A model generated the notes under the pieces. It saw only the letters and a program-made list of their open reading frames with translations, had not been told where the DNA came from and made no database searches. Made by a program: the position numbers and the translations under genes. From the NCBI GenBank assembly GCA_028554745.1, contig JAQOTN010000016.1:186001-250000 (forward strand): a stretch of 64,000 bases of DNA, read 5' to 3'. Position 1 is the first letter of the stretch. The number at the start of each line of letters is the position of its first letter. Shown here piece after piece: positions 27,028-42,813 of this stretch. The stretch is from Blastocrithidia nonstop (taxonomy: Eukaryota > Euglenozoa > Kinetoplastea > Trypanosomatida > Trypanosomatidae).

Positions 27028-27294
27028 TTCTTTTGTCAATCTTTTACGCCGATAACACTATATATGTTATAAAGTGTTAACGTGCTTGACACATGAGAAG
27101 ATTGTAAATGATAAATATTGATATTGAAAGATGTGTTGCCTTAAGAGAGATGAAACATATTACATTTACTGTTGCTTCTTTTCTTTGCGAAATTCTTTTA
27201 TATATTTCTATTTTTGTTTTAATAAATTTATTTTTAACTATATTCATTTTTTTCTTAAATAACACACTCTCAATAATATCTTATCTATAATTTA
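27028..27294 (+). repeat. eL13 tandem unit 3, 5' flank only
   Basis: About 267 bases identical by eye to the start of units 1 and 2, ending at ctataattt, just before the T-run and gene. Beyond it the sequence is unrelated. This is the array's truncated edge; the next gene, a protein kinase, now lies 130 bases downstream of the copied flank. Confidence 0.9.
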
Positions 27295-27422
27295 TTTTTA
27301 CTCTTTTAAGATCAAAGCAATTTTTTTGGTTCATAAAGCTGTTTTTTATAAGCTGAACGTTTCAATTATATATTAACTTAATACTGAAAGCATAACAACT
27401 TTCACAAATTTTTTGTTAAAAG

Positions 27423-29294
27423 ATGCAGGTTTGCACGCATTTACGTACTACGTAAATGAGAAATAGGTAAAACTACAATGTGTGTGCATATTGCACAAAG
27501 TTAGTTTGTAGTGGTTGTGTATAATAAATTTATGCTAATCGTCCGCATTATTGTATTTGTAAATAGTGTAAAAAATTCAAGTAGCCCTCATTTCGATGTT
27601 GCAGATGCGAATCAACAATACCTACGCACTCGCTTACTTTTTTCTGCTCTGTATGTGGTTCGGCACTTTGTGGAAATTGTATATAAAGCTCATTCGAAAT
27701 GGGTTTGCTAAAATGCACTATGTGTTCTCAACACCCTCTAAGAGTTAATATCAATAACTGATTCAATTGTAAAGTCGAAGTTGTTGAAACGAGCAAAGGA
27801 TTAAAAGCTACAAAGTCTGAGTTCTGTAAAAGTGCTCAGTAGCACTAAGTTAACAATTAGTTAGTTGAAGATGCGTTGCGTTACATTGTCACTCCTACTA
27901 GTATAGCATCTCATTACTCTTCTCTTGCTGTTGAAACTTAATTTGACAAAAAGAGAAGAGAGTAAAATTTTGATGAGGCAAAGCCATTACCGCTAACTAT
28001 CAGCAAAAATATCCTGAACAGTTACCATGAAGTAAATACTGAAAATAACAATTTGCAGTTATTGTTTTCTTCTGGTCATTTAGAAAATAATAGTAATCAA
28101 CGTCTTAAAAATGAATATTATATTTTGCCCATTGCAAACGCGACAGATTCTTCACGTAGATAAAATATTTACAGTACAAACACCCAAGGTCATTCTAACT
28201 AATTGTAAACAAACAACGCAGCTGTACAATATTATTGTAATAATAATAATAATAATGTAGTAAGTAATACTCAATCAAACGTACAGCAAACAAATAAAGG
28301 ATAGCAGCTAACAATGCATACTGATGCTGACAAATTTAAGCAAAGTAAAAATGACATTGCTCAAACGAACAGTTTCATTAGTACGAGCACAAATACTTCT
28401 GTAAATATTTTTACAGCGGCTTCTAAATATCGTATTTTATTAGGCAAGTAAGAACTTGGTAAAGGTGCTCAGGGTGTTGTTTATAAGTGTCATACTACTG
28501 ATAATCAGGTTGTTGTGTCAAAGTAAATGTAATTTGAATAGTGCAATCGTGGACTTTTCTTAATACAATTGCGACAAGCAGAGCGAATGCGCAAGCTAAA
28601 TCACCCACACTTAATTCGTTATCTTGATGTAGTGGCATATAGCAATCCTTTGAAGATAAGTATTATCATGCCATATTATAAAGACGGTGATTTGAAATAA
28701 TTTATTGCCAAACAGAGACAACCATTATAATAGCTGCAAGCGTGTTCTATCATACTTCAGATTACGTAGGCACTAAAATATTTACACTCACAATAGCCAC
28801 CGTTAATACATCGTGATGTGAAACCTGAAAACATATTACTTTTAAATGAGGAACAGGTTCTTTTGATGGATTTAGATTTATGCACCTCTGCGTAGATGAT
28901 TGCCAGTATCACTAAGCGACGACCAGTAAACACAACTTAGTAATATCGAGCTCCATAATTAGCCAATGGTACAGGTTCAACCAAATCGGACATATTTAGC
29001 CTGGGTGTAGTTAGTTTTGTTCTATCGGTAATGCCATAATTCCCGTTTGTAACTAATGATAAAGGGTAGCAGCTAATTTTTTCGTAAAAACACTGAACTC
29101 ATCAATCACTGTAGCGGGCTACCAGACGCGCGTTTCACACAATGTGCAGATATCAATATTCAGATTAATTTGTATCATTGATTTGTCGCATGCTTTCGCC
29201 AACATCAAGTGAGCGACCATCGGCAAACGAGGTAATTGAAATAATTACGCAGTTAATGTAGATGTGTCTACTGAAGAATGTAAGGTGCAATTAA
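27423..29294 (+). CDS. Protein kinase with N-terminal cysteine-rich zinc-finger region
   Basis: Ser/Thr-type kinase of 623 residues. Residues 1-115 hold a dense Cys/His array (CAYCTKLVCSGC, YCICKECKKF, FRCCRCES, FFCSVCGSALCGNC, KCTMCSQH), probably two or more zinc-binding modules of RING/FYVE-like spacing. A low-complexity linker follows. The kinase domain spans about 335-620: LGKGAQGVVYKC (glycine loop), VVVSKE (beta 3 Lys), LIHRDVKPENILLL (catalytic loop), LMDLDLCTS (DFG replaced by DLD), EYRAPELANGT with the APE Glu encoded by TAA, and SDIFSLGVV. Family is not recognised. The first ATG after the eL13 array was chosen; it starts MQVCTHLRT. The DLD change is seen in some active kinases, so activity cannot be judged. 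TAA stop at 29292. Confidence 0.85.
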
Positions 29295-30128
29295 AAACAC
29301 AAAGATAAATTATTAACGAAAAAACACAATTAAACAAACCAAAACATAAACAAGAAAATCAAATATAGCAATAATGATAAAATTGTATAACTTGAAAAAT
29401 AAACCTGTAATTTTTTGATGTCAAATGTATATATAACTATATGTTATTCTTCAATACGTTACGCAAACAGGCTTATTTATACATCATCGCTATTTTTTTT
29501 TACTGTCAAAGTGCATACAGTTATAGTGTTACAAATTTTATTCATTTTTTTTTCCGGTGCTTCTTCAGTAGTTCTTAACTAAATTTGTTTAGTGTCATAA
29601 TTATTTATTTCATTGACACACAATTTTATTTTTAAATTATTGTTTTCCTGTTGTTATCTAACATAACTAAATAACTGAGTATTCAATCTACTTGATTTTT
29701 TTTAATTTCAAATTTTCTGTGTAAATTATAATGTTAAGTATATGCCCAAATACAAATTTATTTTTTTATGTCATTGCTATAGTTTGCTTTATTTTCTACC
29801 ATAGAGTAGTGTACTTGATTTTAGAAGCATGTTCTACATGCTGTATATCGTGGCTGGATTGGTATGCTATACACGCAAATAAAAATAAAATATAGATGAT
29901 GATAAGGTAAATTGTGACCAAGTTCATTCGTTCTGATATAATTTTTTTTTTCCCAATAAATACCTTGATACTAACTTATATTGCATAATTTTGCACCTAT
30001 AAAACTAAAGTTAGTTCTCATTAGAAAACTAATATACATTTATTTATATATTACATAAATAAGCATCAATTTGTTTATAAAACGTAAAATTTTGAAAGAC
30101 TAATCAAAAGAAGTTCTTTTACAAAGTG
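29295..30128. other. AT-rich intergenic stretch, no gene seen
   Basis: No recognisable protein. T-runs at 29490-29500, 29545-29553 and 29940-29952, the last about 180 bases before VPS4, are candidate pyrimidine tracts. Confidence 0.5.
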
Positions 30129-31484
<1,356 letters not shown>

Positions 31485-31592
31485 TCACGTAAGACATACA
31501 TATATGTATACATATAATAATAAGATATATATTTTTGTAAAGTAAATACAAGGGTTATTATTTATCTGATGCTCTTAAGTATATATTTTGCA

Positions 31593-31723
<131 letters not shown>

Positions 31724-32362
31724 ATATATGTTTTTGTTTGTATAATTTAAAGGAAAGATCAAACTATTCAGCTTTACATTGATCAACGTCAAAAATTTGA
31801 CATTTTTAATAACATATTCTGTTTTAACTTTTTTCTCCTCTGATCTAACGTTAATTTGTTCAATTTATATGTACTATGGCAACTTCTTAAGTCAATAGAT
31901 TATTACAGTTGTATATGTTCAAATTTCGCTCCCCTTGCACACATTTAATTATATAAATATTGTTACTTCTAATTCACTACATGAATGTTAATTAGCTCAC
32001 ATAATTTATTTACATCAAATACGTTCAAACTTGTTTCATGCGAACCAAGAACGTACTTTTCGTATTCTTCACTTTTTGCATACCCGATAAGTTTGAATTA
32101 AGACTATCGATGATGTAATATAAAAGCAAAAACAACGAAATAGATAAATAAAACCACATTTTACATGTTTTTTTTTTGTTGAAAAAAATGTTGTAAAATG
32201 TACAAAGCAAGAGCAACAATAAAAGCAACAACTGAGAATTGTTTGTTTATTATAAGCTATTTTTGTTCAACACATACGTTAACACAACTAAGTATGTTTG
32301 CTTGTCACTTATTGCGGCAATGGCGAGAAAATAAGTGCGTTCTATTACTTTACAAAAATATT

Positions 32363-32491
32363 ATGGATAAGAACTCTAATGCAATGCACAAAAATTGACA
32401 CAGAGGTATTAAGAAGAAGGTAAACATTGATTACTACCTTTTTTTCGCACACCCAACTGATTTAATGCACGCTTTCAGAAACAAGTGCTAA
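32363..32491 (+). CDS. Possible small basic protein, weakly like ribosomal eL29
   Basis: 42 codons starting MDKNSNAMHKNWHRGIKKK, with Trp from TGA, and ending in tandem TAA-TAA at 32489. The first 19 residues loosely resemble the N-terminus of eL29 (K..N..H...WHRNGIKK), but the second half does not match well. The same frame is open upstream to an ATG at 32294. Right after GIKKK there is GTAAAC and 60 bases later CTTTCAG, which looks like a short intron but gives no better protein. Could be a degenerate copy or chance. Confidence 0.3.
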
Positions 32492-33586
32492 TAAAATCGT
32501 TGTAACGTATTTGTAAAAATGAAGGTGCAATAACAGTTTAATTAAAGTTGTTACTAGCCCATAAGCCACTTTAACTAATGACGCTTAAAACAATTATATT
32601 TATATAATATTTACGAGCATACAATAAAATCATTTTTTAGAAAGTAAACAAAACTTAAACTTTGCTAGGTGCTATATCTTTCATCATCATAAAACAAACT
32701 CCTTTTCTTTTCGATTTTTATTTCTCGGTACCTTTTTTTACTGTTTGATCATTATCATTACATTTTTTGCACTGAAAATCTCATTTTATTACATTGGAAA
32801 ATTGAAGAGACTTCATAAGGGGGTATCTTATACGTTTTTTTTTTCGCATAAAAATAAAGAAGATTGTTTTTGTAATTGACATTGAAAATAATTGAAAACA
32901 AAAGAAACTGTCTGCGTACATACATTATAAAAATATATATATTTTCTGTAGTGATATTTATATGACAATTTGCAATTGATTTACCTATATTTATATTAAT
33001 ATTATATAACAATTTTTCATTTGTTTTCTTTTTTGCTTACATTGCCCACGTTTGCGTTAATTTTTATCACTTTAATAAATACAACAACAATAAAAAGCAA
33101 ACAAACAAACAATCAAAAAAATTTTGCATACTATTCAAACTTTTCTTAAAACTATTAGCGCAATAAAGTGCTCAGAAAGTTTTTCTTTTGACTCTTTTCT
33201 TTTTGTATGTGTGCACATGAAAGCTTCACATCGTGATATTTATAATACAAAACAAATCACAGTGATGTTCGTATTATTTCAAGTTTTTCTAGAGTTATTT
33301 GTAAAAAAGGCTTCGAGTCCTTGAATGTATTTGTTTGATTTAATTTATGTAATACCATAAACATTTCATTGTTTTTTGAAAATTACTTTAGCTAAATAAA
33401 TTTTATTGTGCAAATCAGAAAGTAATTGAACATATTAGAAATAAAACTATCCACCCAACTTTTTTGGATAATACACAAACAAGTAGTAAAGTTTTTTCAC
33501 AAAATATATACATCTAATCTAACTATCTCTTAACAATTCATAAAATAAAAACTACCTACACCAGAAAATATTTAATTATCTCAATC

Positions 33587-35050
33587 ATGACTGAAGTTCG
33601 TTCACGTGTTACGAGTAAACTTGTGCGTGCCTATCAAGCACCTCTTGATCATGTCACACCACAAGACCTTGTCATTGAGCGTTTACCTGGTCGCAAATAT
33701 ATTAACCCATCCAAGAAGCACATTCTACGTGAAGAGTACCGCGATCAACTGTAGCACATCATGTTTGATCCTCGCCCACAGGAAGACGTAAGTACCTAAT
33801 TCCCAGTATCTCAGAGCAAACTGGTCTGCTAGTTAGCTGCAGCGCGTAAACATATTCACTTTAATCCTAGTGAGACGACATTTGGCATTGTCACGTGCGG
33901 TGGGTTGTGTCCTGGGTTAAATGATGTCATTCGCTCCATTACACTGGCAGGTGTAACAAGTTATCATGTAAAGCGAGTTATTGGTTTCCGCTTTGGGTAC
34001 TGGGGCTTGTCAAAGGAGGGTAGTAAAACCGCCATTGAACTTTCCCGTGCCTCGGTAACGCAGATACACCGATTTGGTGGTACCATACTTGGCAGTTCTC
34101 GTGGTCCACAAGACCCAAAAGAGATGGTTGACACCCTTGAGCGATTAGGCATCAATGTGTTATTTACCGTCGGAGGAGATGGTACACAGCGTGGGGCGTT
34201 GACGATTTATGAGGAGGCCAAACGCCGTGGGGCCAACATTGCCGTATTTGGCATTCCCAAAACAATTGACAATGACTTATCCTTCTCACACCGCACCTTT
34301 GGGTTTCAGACCGCCGTGGAACAGGCTACACAGGCGGTGCGTGCCGCCTACGCCGAGGCGGCGTCGTTGAACTATGGCATTGGTATTGTCAAACTCATGG
34401 GACGTGAGAGTGGATTTATTGCCGCGCAAACCGCCGTGGCTAGCGCACAGGCTGCCATCTGTCTCATTCCATAACGTCCACTTCCGAAGGAGACGGTGCT
34501 GAAGTTGATTGAACGTCGCTTTGCCATTTCCCGCAACTGTGTGATTATTGTGGCGGAAGGGTTTGGTCAGGACTGGGCTACAGGCGCAGGTGGTCATGAT
34601 GCCTCGGGTAATAAAAAATTGATTGATATTGGAGTAGTATTGAAAAAGGAAGTTGAGGCGTGGTTAAAACAACACAAAGATCGATATCCTCAGGGCACGG
34701 TAAAGTACATTGACCCGTCATACATGATTCGTGCCTGTGCACCATCGTCCGATGATGCGTTTTTCTGTGCAACACTAGCCACATTGGCGGTACATGAAGC
34801 CATGGCGGGGGCTACGGGGTGTATCATCTCCATGCGTTATAATAACTACATATTAGTTCCTATCAAGGCAGCTACTTCTGTTCGGCGTGTGGTAGACCTT
34901 CGTGGCGTGTTATGGCGTCAAGTGCGTGAAATCACTGTTGGCTTGAGCGATGATGTGTTGAAGGCAAATGAGCAGGATATGCGCCGTGAATTGGATGCAC
35001 TTAATGTGGAACGCGAGCGACTAATTTGCAAAATGGCATCTAAAATATAA
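33587..35050 (+). CDS. PFK: ATP-dependent 6-phosphofructokinase, glycosomal type
   Basis: Phosphorylates fructose 6-phosphate in glycolysis, in the glycosome of trypanosomatids. At 487 residues it is the usual trypanosomatid length. Motifs: GIVTCGGLCPGLNDVIRS, RFGYWGL, LGSSRGPQD, FTVGGDGTQRGA (near residue 196), FGIPKTIDNDLSFSHRTFGF (catalytic Asp near 228-230), LMGRESGFIA, and VAEGFGQD. PKTIDND rather than PGTIDND reflects the known PPi-PFK ancestry of this ATP-using group. The C-terminus is Ser-Lys-Ile, a plausible PTS1-like peroxisomal/glycosomal signal. Only four reassigned codons are present (three near the N-terminus and TAA at the conserved Glu of CLIPE), again few for a highly expressed enzyme. 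The base composition is less AT-rich than neighbouring genes. Confidence 0.96.
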
Positions 35051-37739
35051 GCAAAGATGTAAAAAACAAACAAATAATAAAAAAAAAAAGCAAGTAATAA
35101 CTAAATAAATCATACAAATCACTTACAAGTGATAATTTATTATAGCTTATTGTTTTATTTTCAAAAGTGACACAGTATCCTAATAAGTCAAAATATAATT
35201 CTTGTGCGAATTTTTAGTTCTCAATTTGCAAAAATTACACCTACTCCCTCCCGTCTTTTTATTTTCTACTTTTTTTTCCGAACAAAGAATAAATATATAT
35301 GTTAATGTCAATATACATATTAACTTATATAAATAAATATATAAAAATTATTTTTAGAGTTACGATTACTCAACACAGCCAAAAAAATTAACACTTGCAA
35401 AATTAGGTTCAAAAAGTAAACATGTACTCTGGTTTACTTTTCTTAGTATATAAAAAATTTATTATTTTGATTGAATAACACACAACAATTCAAGTTGTTA
35501 TTAAATTGTAGTAAAAAGAAAATGTGTGGTACATTGTACAGCACGTAGCGTGAGAAGATATGTGTGCAAAGAACATACTAGACTACTTATAGTTGCTAAC
35601 TACGTCATATTACAGGAAAACTAACATGTTTACTTTTTAAATACTTTTATGTTTTCTTAATACAGACATAAAAATAAAAAAAAAGTAGAGTAAACAATTC
35701 TTGAATAAAATAACAAAATCAAAATGTAAAATCAGAACAATATAAAGACGCTATGAATGATGATTTATATATGTAGTTTTATGTTGACACAAATATACCT
35801 ATAATATAATAATAATAATTATTTTATTACGTTGTACTATGTCGTATAATTTTTGTCCTATTTTATTATTATTAATTAAACATTAAATTTTAAGCAGATA
35901 AAAAGGTATGAAAAAAATTATTTTTTGTAAGCTTTAAAATGTGAACGAGAAAAATTCTGATTTAAAAAACCTGATTAGAAATAAGAAAATAGGTAGAAAA
36001 ATAATATTACAAATTAAATATATATACATTTTGAAATTACGTTTTCACATCACATATATTTGCATAATTTTTTAATTACATTTAAATTCTTTATACGCAT
36101 TCGTATATTTTTCAAATTCAAAGAATTGTTGCAATTTTTTTGCAAAGAAGTAAAATAGTAAATGTAAGATAAGTAAAAAAAAAGTAAATTTGATTCGTTA
36201 GGCGAGGTGTTGATAGTTGTTATTTGTTATTATTATTATTAAACTATTGTTTAAGAGGGAAAAAATATGCCGGATTTGATAAATATATATCTAATTGTAA
36301 ATAAAAAAATTTTTTATGTAAGTAGTTTTATGAGTTGTTATATTTCCACTTTTTTTTAGACAATTTACAGTCAAAAAGAAACAAGACAATGCATCTAAAC
36401 CAGAGTAAACGTATGTTCAAATGTAAACACTACTATGCTTGACAAACAGTCACTTAAAGTTATAAGGACGAATTTAACATATAGTATATAATGATTATTG
36501 TAACCTAAATTCTCAAAAGTAAATAAAATATATTTTTGTGTATATAGTGATATTTAAAAAAAAAAGTTACAACAAAGTATTCAAAACGATAATTAACTGA
36601 AATATTCTAAAAGAATATTACAGGCCTTGTCAATACAGAAGAATGTTTGAGTGTATCAGCCGAAATGACACTGATTGAACATACAAACACTTTTTTAAAG
36701 TCAGAAGTTCACTTATACAGCCATTATTTTGACACAATAACATTTCCAAGTTTCTTACAAAGAAAGTTATTGGCTATTTACGTAAAGATAATTTCTTTTT
36801 TTCTAAATCAGCTATGTACACATCAAAAGTTTATTACTTAATAAGTAAAACTGTTGACACTTTTCATGACAATTTTTGTGTGAGTTACAAATACAATATT
36901 TAATATCTTTTGCCACCGCTAGTATTCAGTCGTAATAATTTTATAAAAATTAATACGTGAAATACAAGCCACATTCTGACAAGAAACCTTTTTATTATCT
37001 TAGCATAAAAAAAGTTGATATAGCATTTATTTATTTATTTATTTATTTATTTATTATGTGTGAGATAAAAAGCTTCTCAATTTTTTTTTTTCTCACTTTA
37101 CTTATTTATAATTTTTGTAAAATTTTATTCACATTTTTTTATACGTTTGTTCATTCTTCTCCTTGTTCTTCTTCTTATTAGTATTATTATCAAGCAATGA
37201 TAATTCGCAATTGCAATGGTTGTATACTTAAAAATATGCAATCAATGTATAACCATTTCAATTTTCGTTTACACCTTTTTTTCTGATGATATTAGTGCGA
37301 TTGGCTATAAATTACAATTTACTAATTAATAAAAACATGCACCAGTGCAACTATCTTTGTTTCTTTTAGTGATAAGTGAATCTATACAAATAACTATAAT
37401 TTATAACAGTAATGATTTACGCTGATGTCTCACTTTGACTGAGTATAACAATTTGTTAACTTTCTCTTCTCATTTTTTTTTTAGTACCTTTTTTGTGATG
37501 GACGTAATTAGGTAAATAACATAATTATATTTTGCACTTTTTGTTAAAAGTATTTCACAAAAATTAAAAAAAAGTTTTTACTACTACTGAATCGAGTACT
37601 AAAACACATGTTTACTTCGTTAGCTAACTATATGTTTAACTCTACATACATAATGAGATAATAAGTAAGTAACAAGTATAACCATCTGAACTAAGACGAT
37701 AACCGCAAATCACAAAGTTATCATGGACTTTTCAGAGAT
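35051..37739. other. Long AT-rich intergenic stretch
   Basis: 2.7 kb without recognised genes. It contains a (TTTA)n run at 37027-37055 and T-runs. A 64-codon stretch at 36647-36841 (VSAEMTLIEHTNTFLKSEV) is stop-free and less AT-driven than its surroundings but has no family signal; left uncalled. Confidence 0.5.
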
Positions 37740-39551
37740 ATGCTTATATCTATTCGCTCCGCTAGTTCACTTCAACAGTTAGCTAGTATTGGCGATAAAT
37801 TACTTCAATTAGTCACAAGATAGTTATTTGTTCAATGTTCTGATCACAATGGCAAGCATGTTTGCTACGATAATACAGTGAAAGAAATCAAATGCAACAG
37901 TTATGAACTTTGTTGTTTTAATTTACTCGCTTTATTAATTTCAGCCTTCAGTCGACAAATTATTCGCACATACACTCATCTTGTTCCTACATCACTGTAC
38001 CTCTAACCTTAGAATGGTAAGACTATACAAGTGTAAACATCAGCAAATACAATAAATAACACAACCGATACTAGTAATATTAATAACAGTACTACTATAG
38101 ATACTGCTGCTACAAAAAATCGCAGTGAAGTTGACGATGAATGTTATTAAGCAATGATGACTAGAGTGTTGAATAAAATGCTTGAAACGTAGCAGCGTTA
38201 TTGCCAAAGAACTGTTCAAAATTTCAATTGCAAAAGTACAAACATGCATTCGATATTTACTCTTGCCACAAAATTTTAACACTACATTAATAAACTACAA
38301 GATGTGTAAGTTGCCTATCAAAGTAGTTTGTATGTAAATGGTGAATTATAAGATTTACGTAAATGACTTCAACAACAATGTCTTTTTTTACTAAGAAAGC
38401 ACATCAATCAAATCAACTGAAATGTAACTGATCTCGTGTTTATTATTGCTGATTTAACATAGATAGTGTAAGACAAGAAGAGTATCTTTCACACATAAAT
38501 AAACGCAAATAAGTGTACTGACGTACGTGTAACGCAGCTTCAAGACAGCAAAGATGACACAATGCAAAATGCAAATAGAGGTAACATACACGGCTCGAGT
38601 AATTAATGCGACTTACATCATTAAGAGTTATGTCAACATTAACAACAACAACAACAACAACAAGAATAATAGTAATAGTAGTAGTAAGAAAAACCATTAT
38701 AAGTAATAGAACTGGTTACACCACTGCGGGATCCTATTTCTCAGCGTGTTATTCACATTCCTGCACGCGGTAAGTATTGCACACACTTGTAATTGTTTGA
38801 TTTGTGAAGTTTTGTTAGATTAGTGTAACAACGTGTGCGTCAATCATAGTGCTCGCGTGAAGGTTGTGGGTGTAAATGTCCATTCTGCAACCAATATATC
38901 TTGTTAACCGATGTACGAATCGATGAGTTGGTACTACGGGCTCTAGTGTAGTATGGTCTGTACACATATAACTGTACCAACAGTAATATTAGTATTTGCT
39001 ATGAACACAACAGTGCACAAAAAACGTTTTGTGAAGAATAAATAGCGTAGAAATCAAAGAAGCAAAGTATGTAGAGTAACACTAGTTATGAATAATTATC
39101 TCCAAGTAAATGGTGTGAGATATTATACCTCATGCAAAAAGAGTAGCTCACGCTGTGCTGAAATGTGCAAAATTATACTGTGAAGGTATAGAAATCAACT
39201 AAACGTCGAAATGCAAGTAGAAGCTCAAGTAGAAGTATCGGAAACGTTTATGATGAAGACGACAATGTTGTACAAGATGACGAATAGCAAAGATTGTCTC
39301 AAAATATTAATCCAATATAGAATGATCAAGGCACTGCAGCGATCATTTCGCAGAGTAAGAATATGCAGTGTAAAGACAAGGTAGTAGAAGGCGTGAAAAT
39401 CATATCCCAGCTTGAAAATGTAACTTAGAGTGCAGTGCACAATGTCAGTAAAAAATCAACATCAAAACTAAGAGTACATGAAATAAGTGTCAAACCTAAA
39501 CGACGGCGAATAGAGATTGGTAACATTGTAATGTACGTCGATGAATAGTAA
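37740..39551 (+). CDS. SIZ1: SUMO E3 ligase with SP-RING (SIZ/PIAS type)
   Basis: Promotes SUMO attachment in the nucleus. The protein is 603 residues. An SP-RING/MIZ zinc finger at about 325-410 reads VTPLRDPISQRVIHIPARG, KYCTHLELFDLWSFVRL, then CKCPFCNQYILLTDVRIDEL. The Cys-x-His, FDL and CPxC elements are in the right order, with an insertion of about ten residues carrying extra Cys (CSREGCGCK) before CPFC. Just upstream (38638-38690) is a run of seven CAA Gln followed by nine Glu, seven of which are TAA/TAG. The tail is basic and acidic low complexity with KPKRRRIEI, a possible nuclear localisation signal. T. brucei has a SIZ1/PIAS ligase linked to VSG expression; orthology is inferred. 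The N-terminus has no clear SAP domain. It ends TAG-TAA at 39546-39551. Confidence 0.78.
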
Positions 39552-39905
39552 AGCCATTTTTTCCTGACATATTTAAATATATAAACAAATATTTTAATAC
39601 TTTATTTTATCTATTTTTTAAAATTTATTTTGTCTTGATAAGTATATGCTGAAAATAGGTAATACGTTGACAACTTAACATTTGTTTAAACAGACTAACT
39701 TAACAAAATTTATAATATTAGCCGTTCTCGCCTTCTTTTTTCTTGCCCTTGTTTTTTTTGTGAAAGATAGTTGCACTTGTAGTTCATCATATTATAACGC
39801 TATTTATTTTTGTAAGTACCATTTTTATATTTATTCTGAATTTAAAAAAAAAAAAAAAAGAAAAGTGTATTAGGTAAATTTGTGCGTTGGGTTTATTTAC
39901 TACAA
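39552..39905. other. Short intergenic region with splice acceptor
   Basis: 354 bases. It includes a pyrimidine-rich stretch (39720-39761) ending in GAAAG at 39766, 140 bases before the NSUN2 start, and an A-run at 39843-39858. No gene. Confidence 0.55.
39720..39766 (+). promoter_or_regulatory. Polypyrimidine tract and possible trans-splice acceptor for NSUN2
   Basis: C/T-rich segment (ccttcttttttcttgccctt, then an eight-T run) followed by the first AG at 39766. Layout fits a spliced-leader acceptor. Confidence 0.5.
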
Positions 39906-42383
<2,478 letters not shown>

Positions 42384-42813
42384 TAGCTGTCAATAACAAA
42401 TAATACCCGCACTTTGTAAAACAAACGAAAAAAAAAGAAAATAGTTGAAGTTCTAAAAAATATTTAACATAAAAAATATTAATGTTACTGGTAAAAGTTA
42501 ATGTAACTAATTAAAATATAAAATAAATAACAATTTGATGAATTTGAAAAAAAAAAAAGTAATAACTGAGTAAAATTATAGTAATTATAGATGTGAATTT
42601 CTATAACAAAATACTATGTATGGAAGCACATTATTGTCTGTTGAACTTTATGTGTTTAGTTTGTTTATTAAACTTCATTGTTATAAAATAATTTCTACCT
42701 TTTTTTTCCTCTTTACTACATTACTCATCATATTAACTTTTTCTGCAATTACACAAACATCTTGACAAGTTAACACATAATCAATAGTTGAGTTTTGTTT
42801 CTTTCACTAAATA
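42384..42813. other. Intergenic region, no gene seen
   Basis: 430 bases, AT-rich. A T/C-rich tract near 42697-42715 (ctaccttttttttcctcttt) about 100 bases before CTR9 is a plausible trans-splicing signal. Confidence 0.5.

Noticed and set aside
36647-36841. Possible 64-codon gene in the long spacer after PFK
   Set aside because: No family similarity recognised and no convincing start; could be real but cannot be supported.
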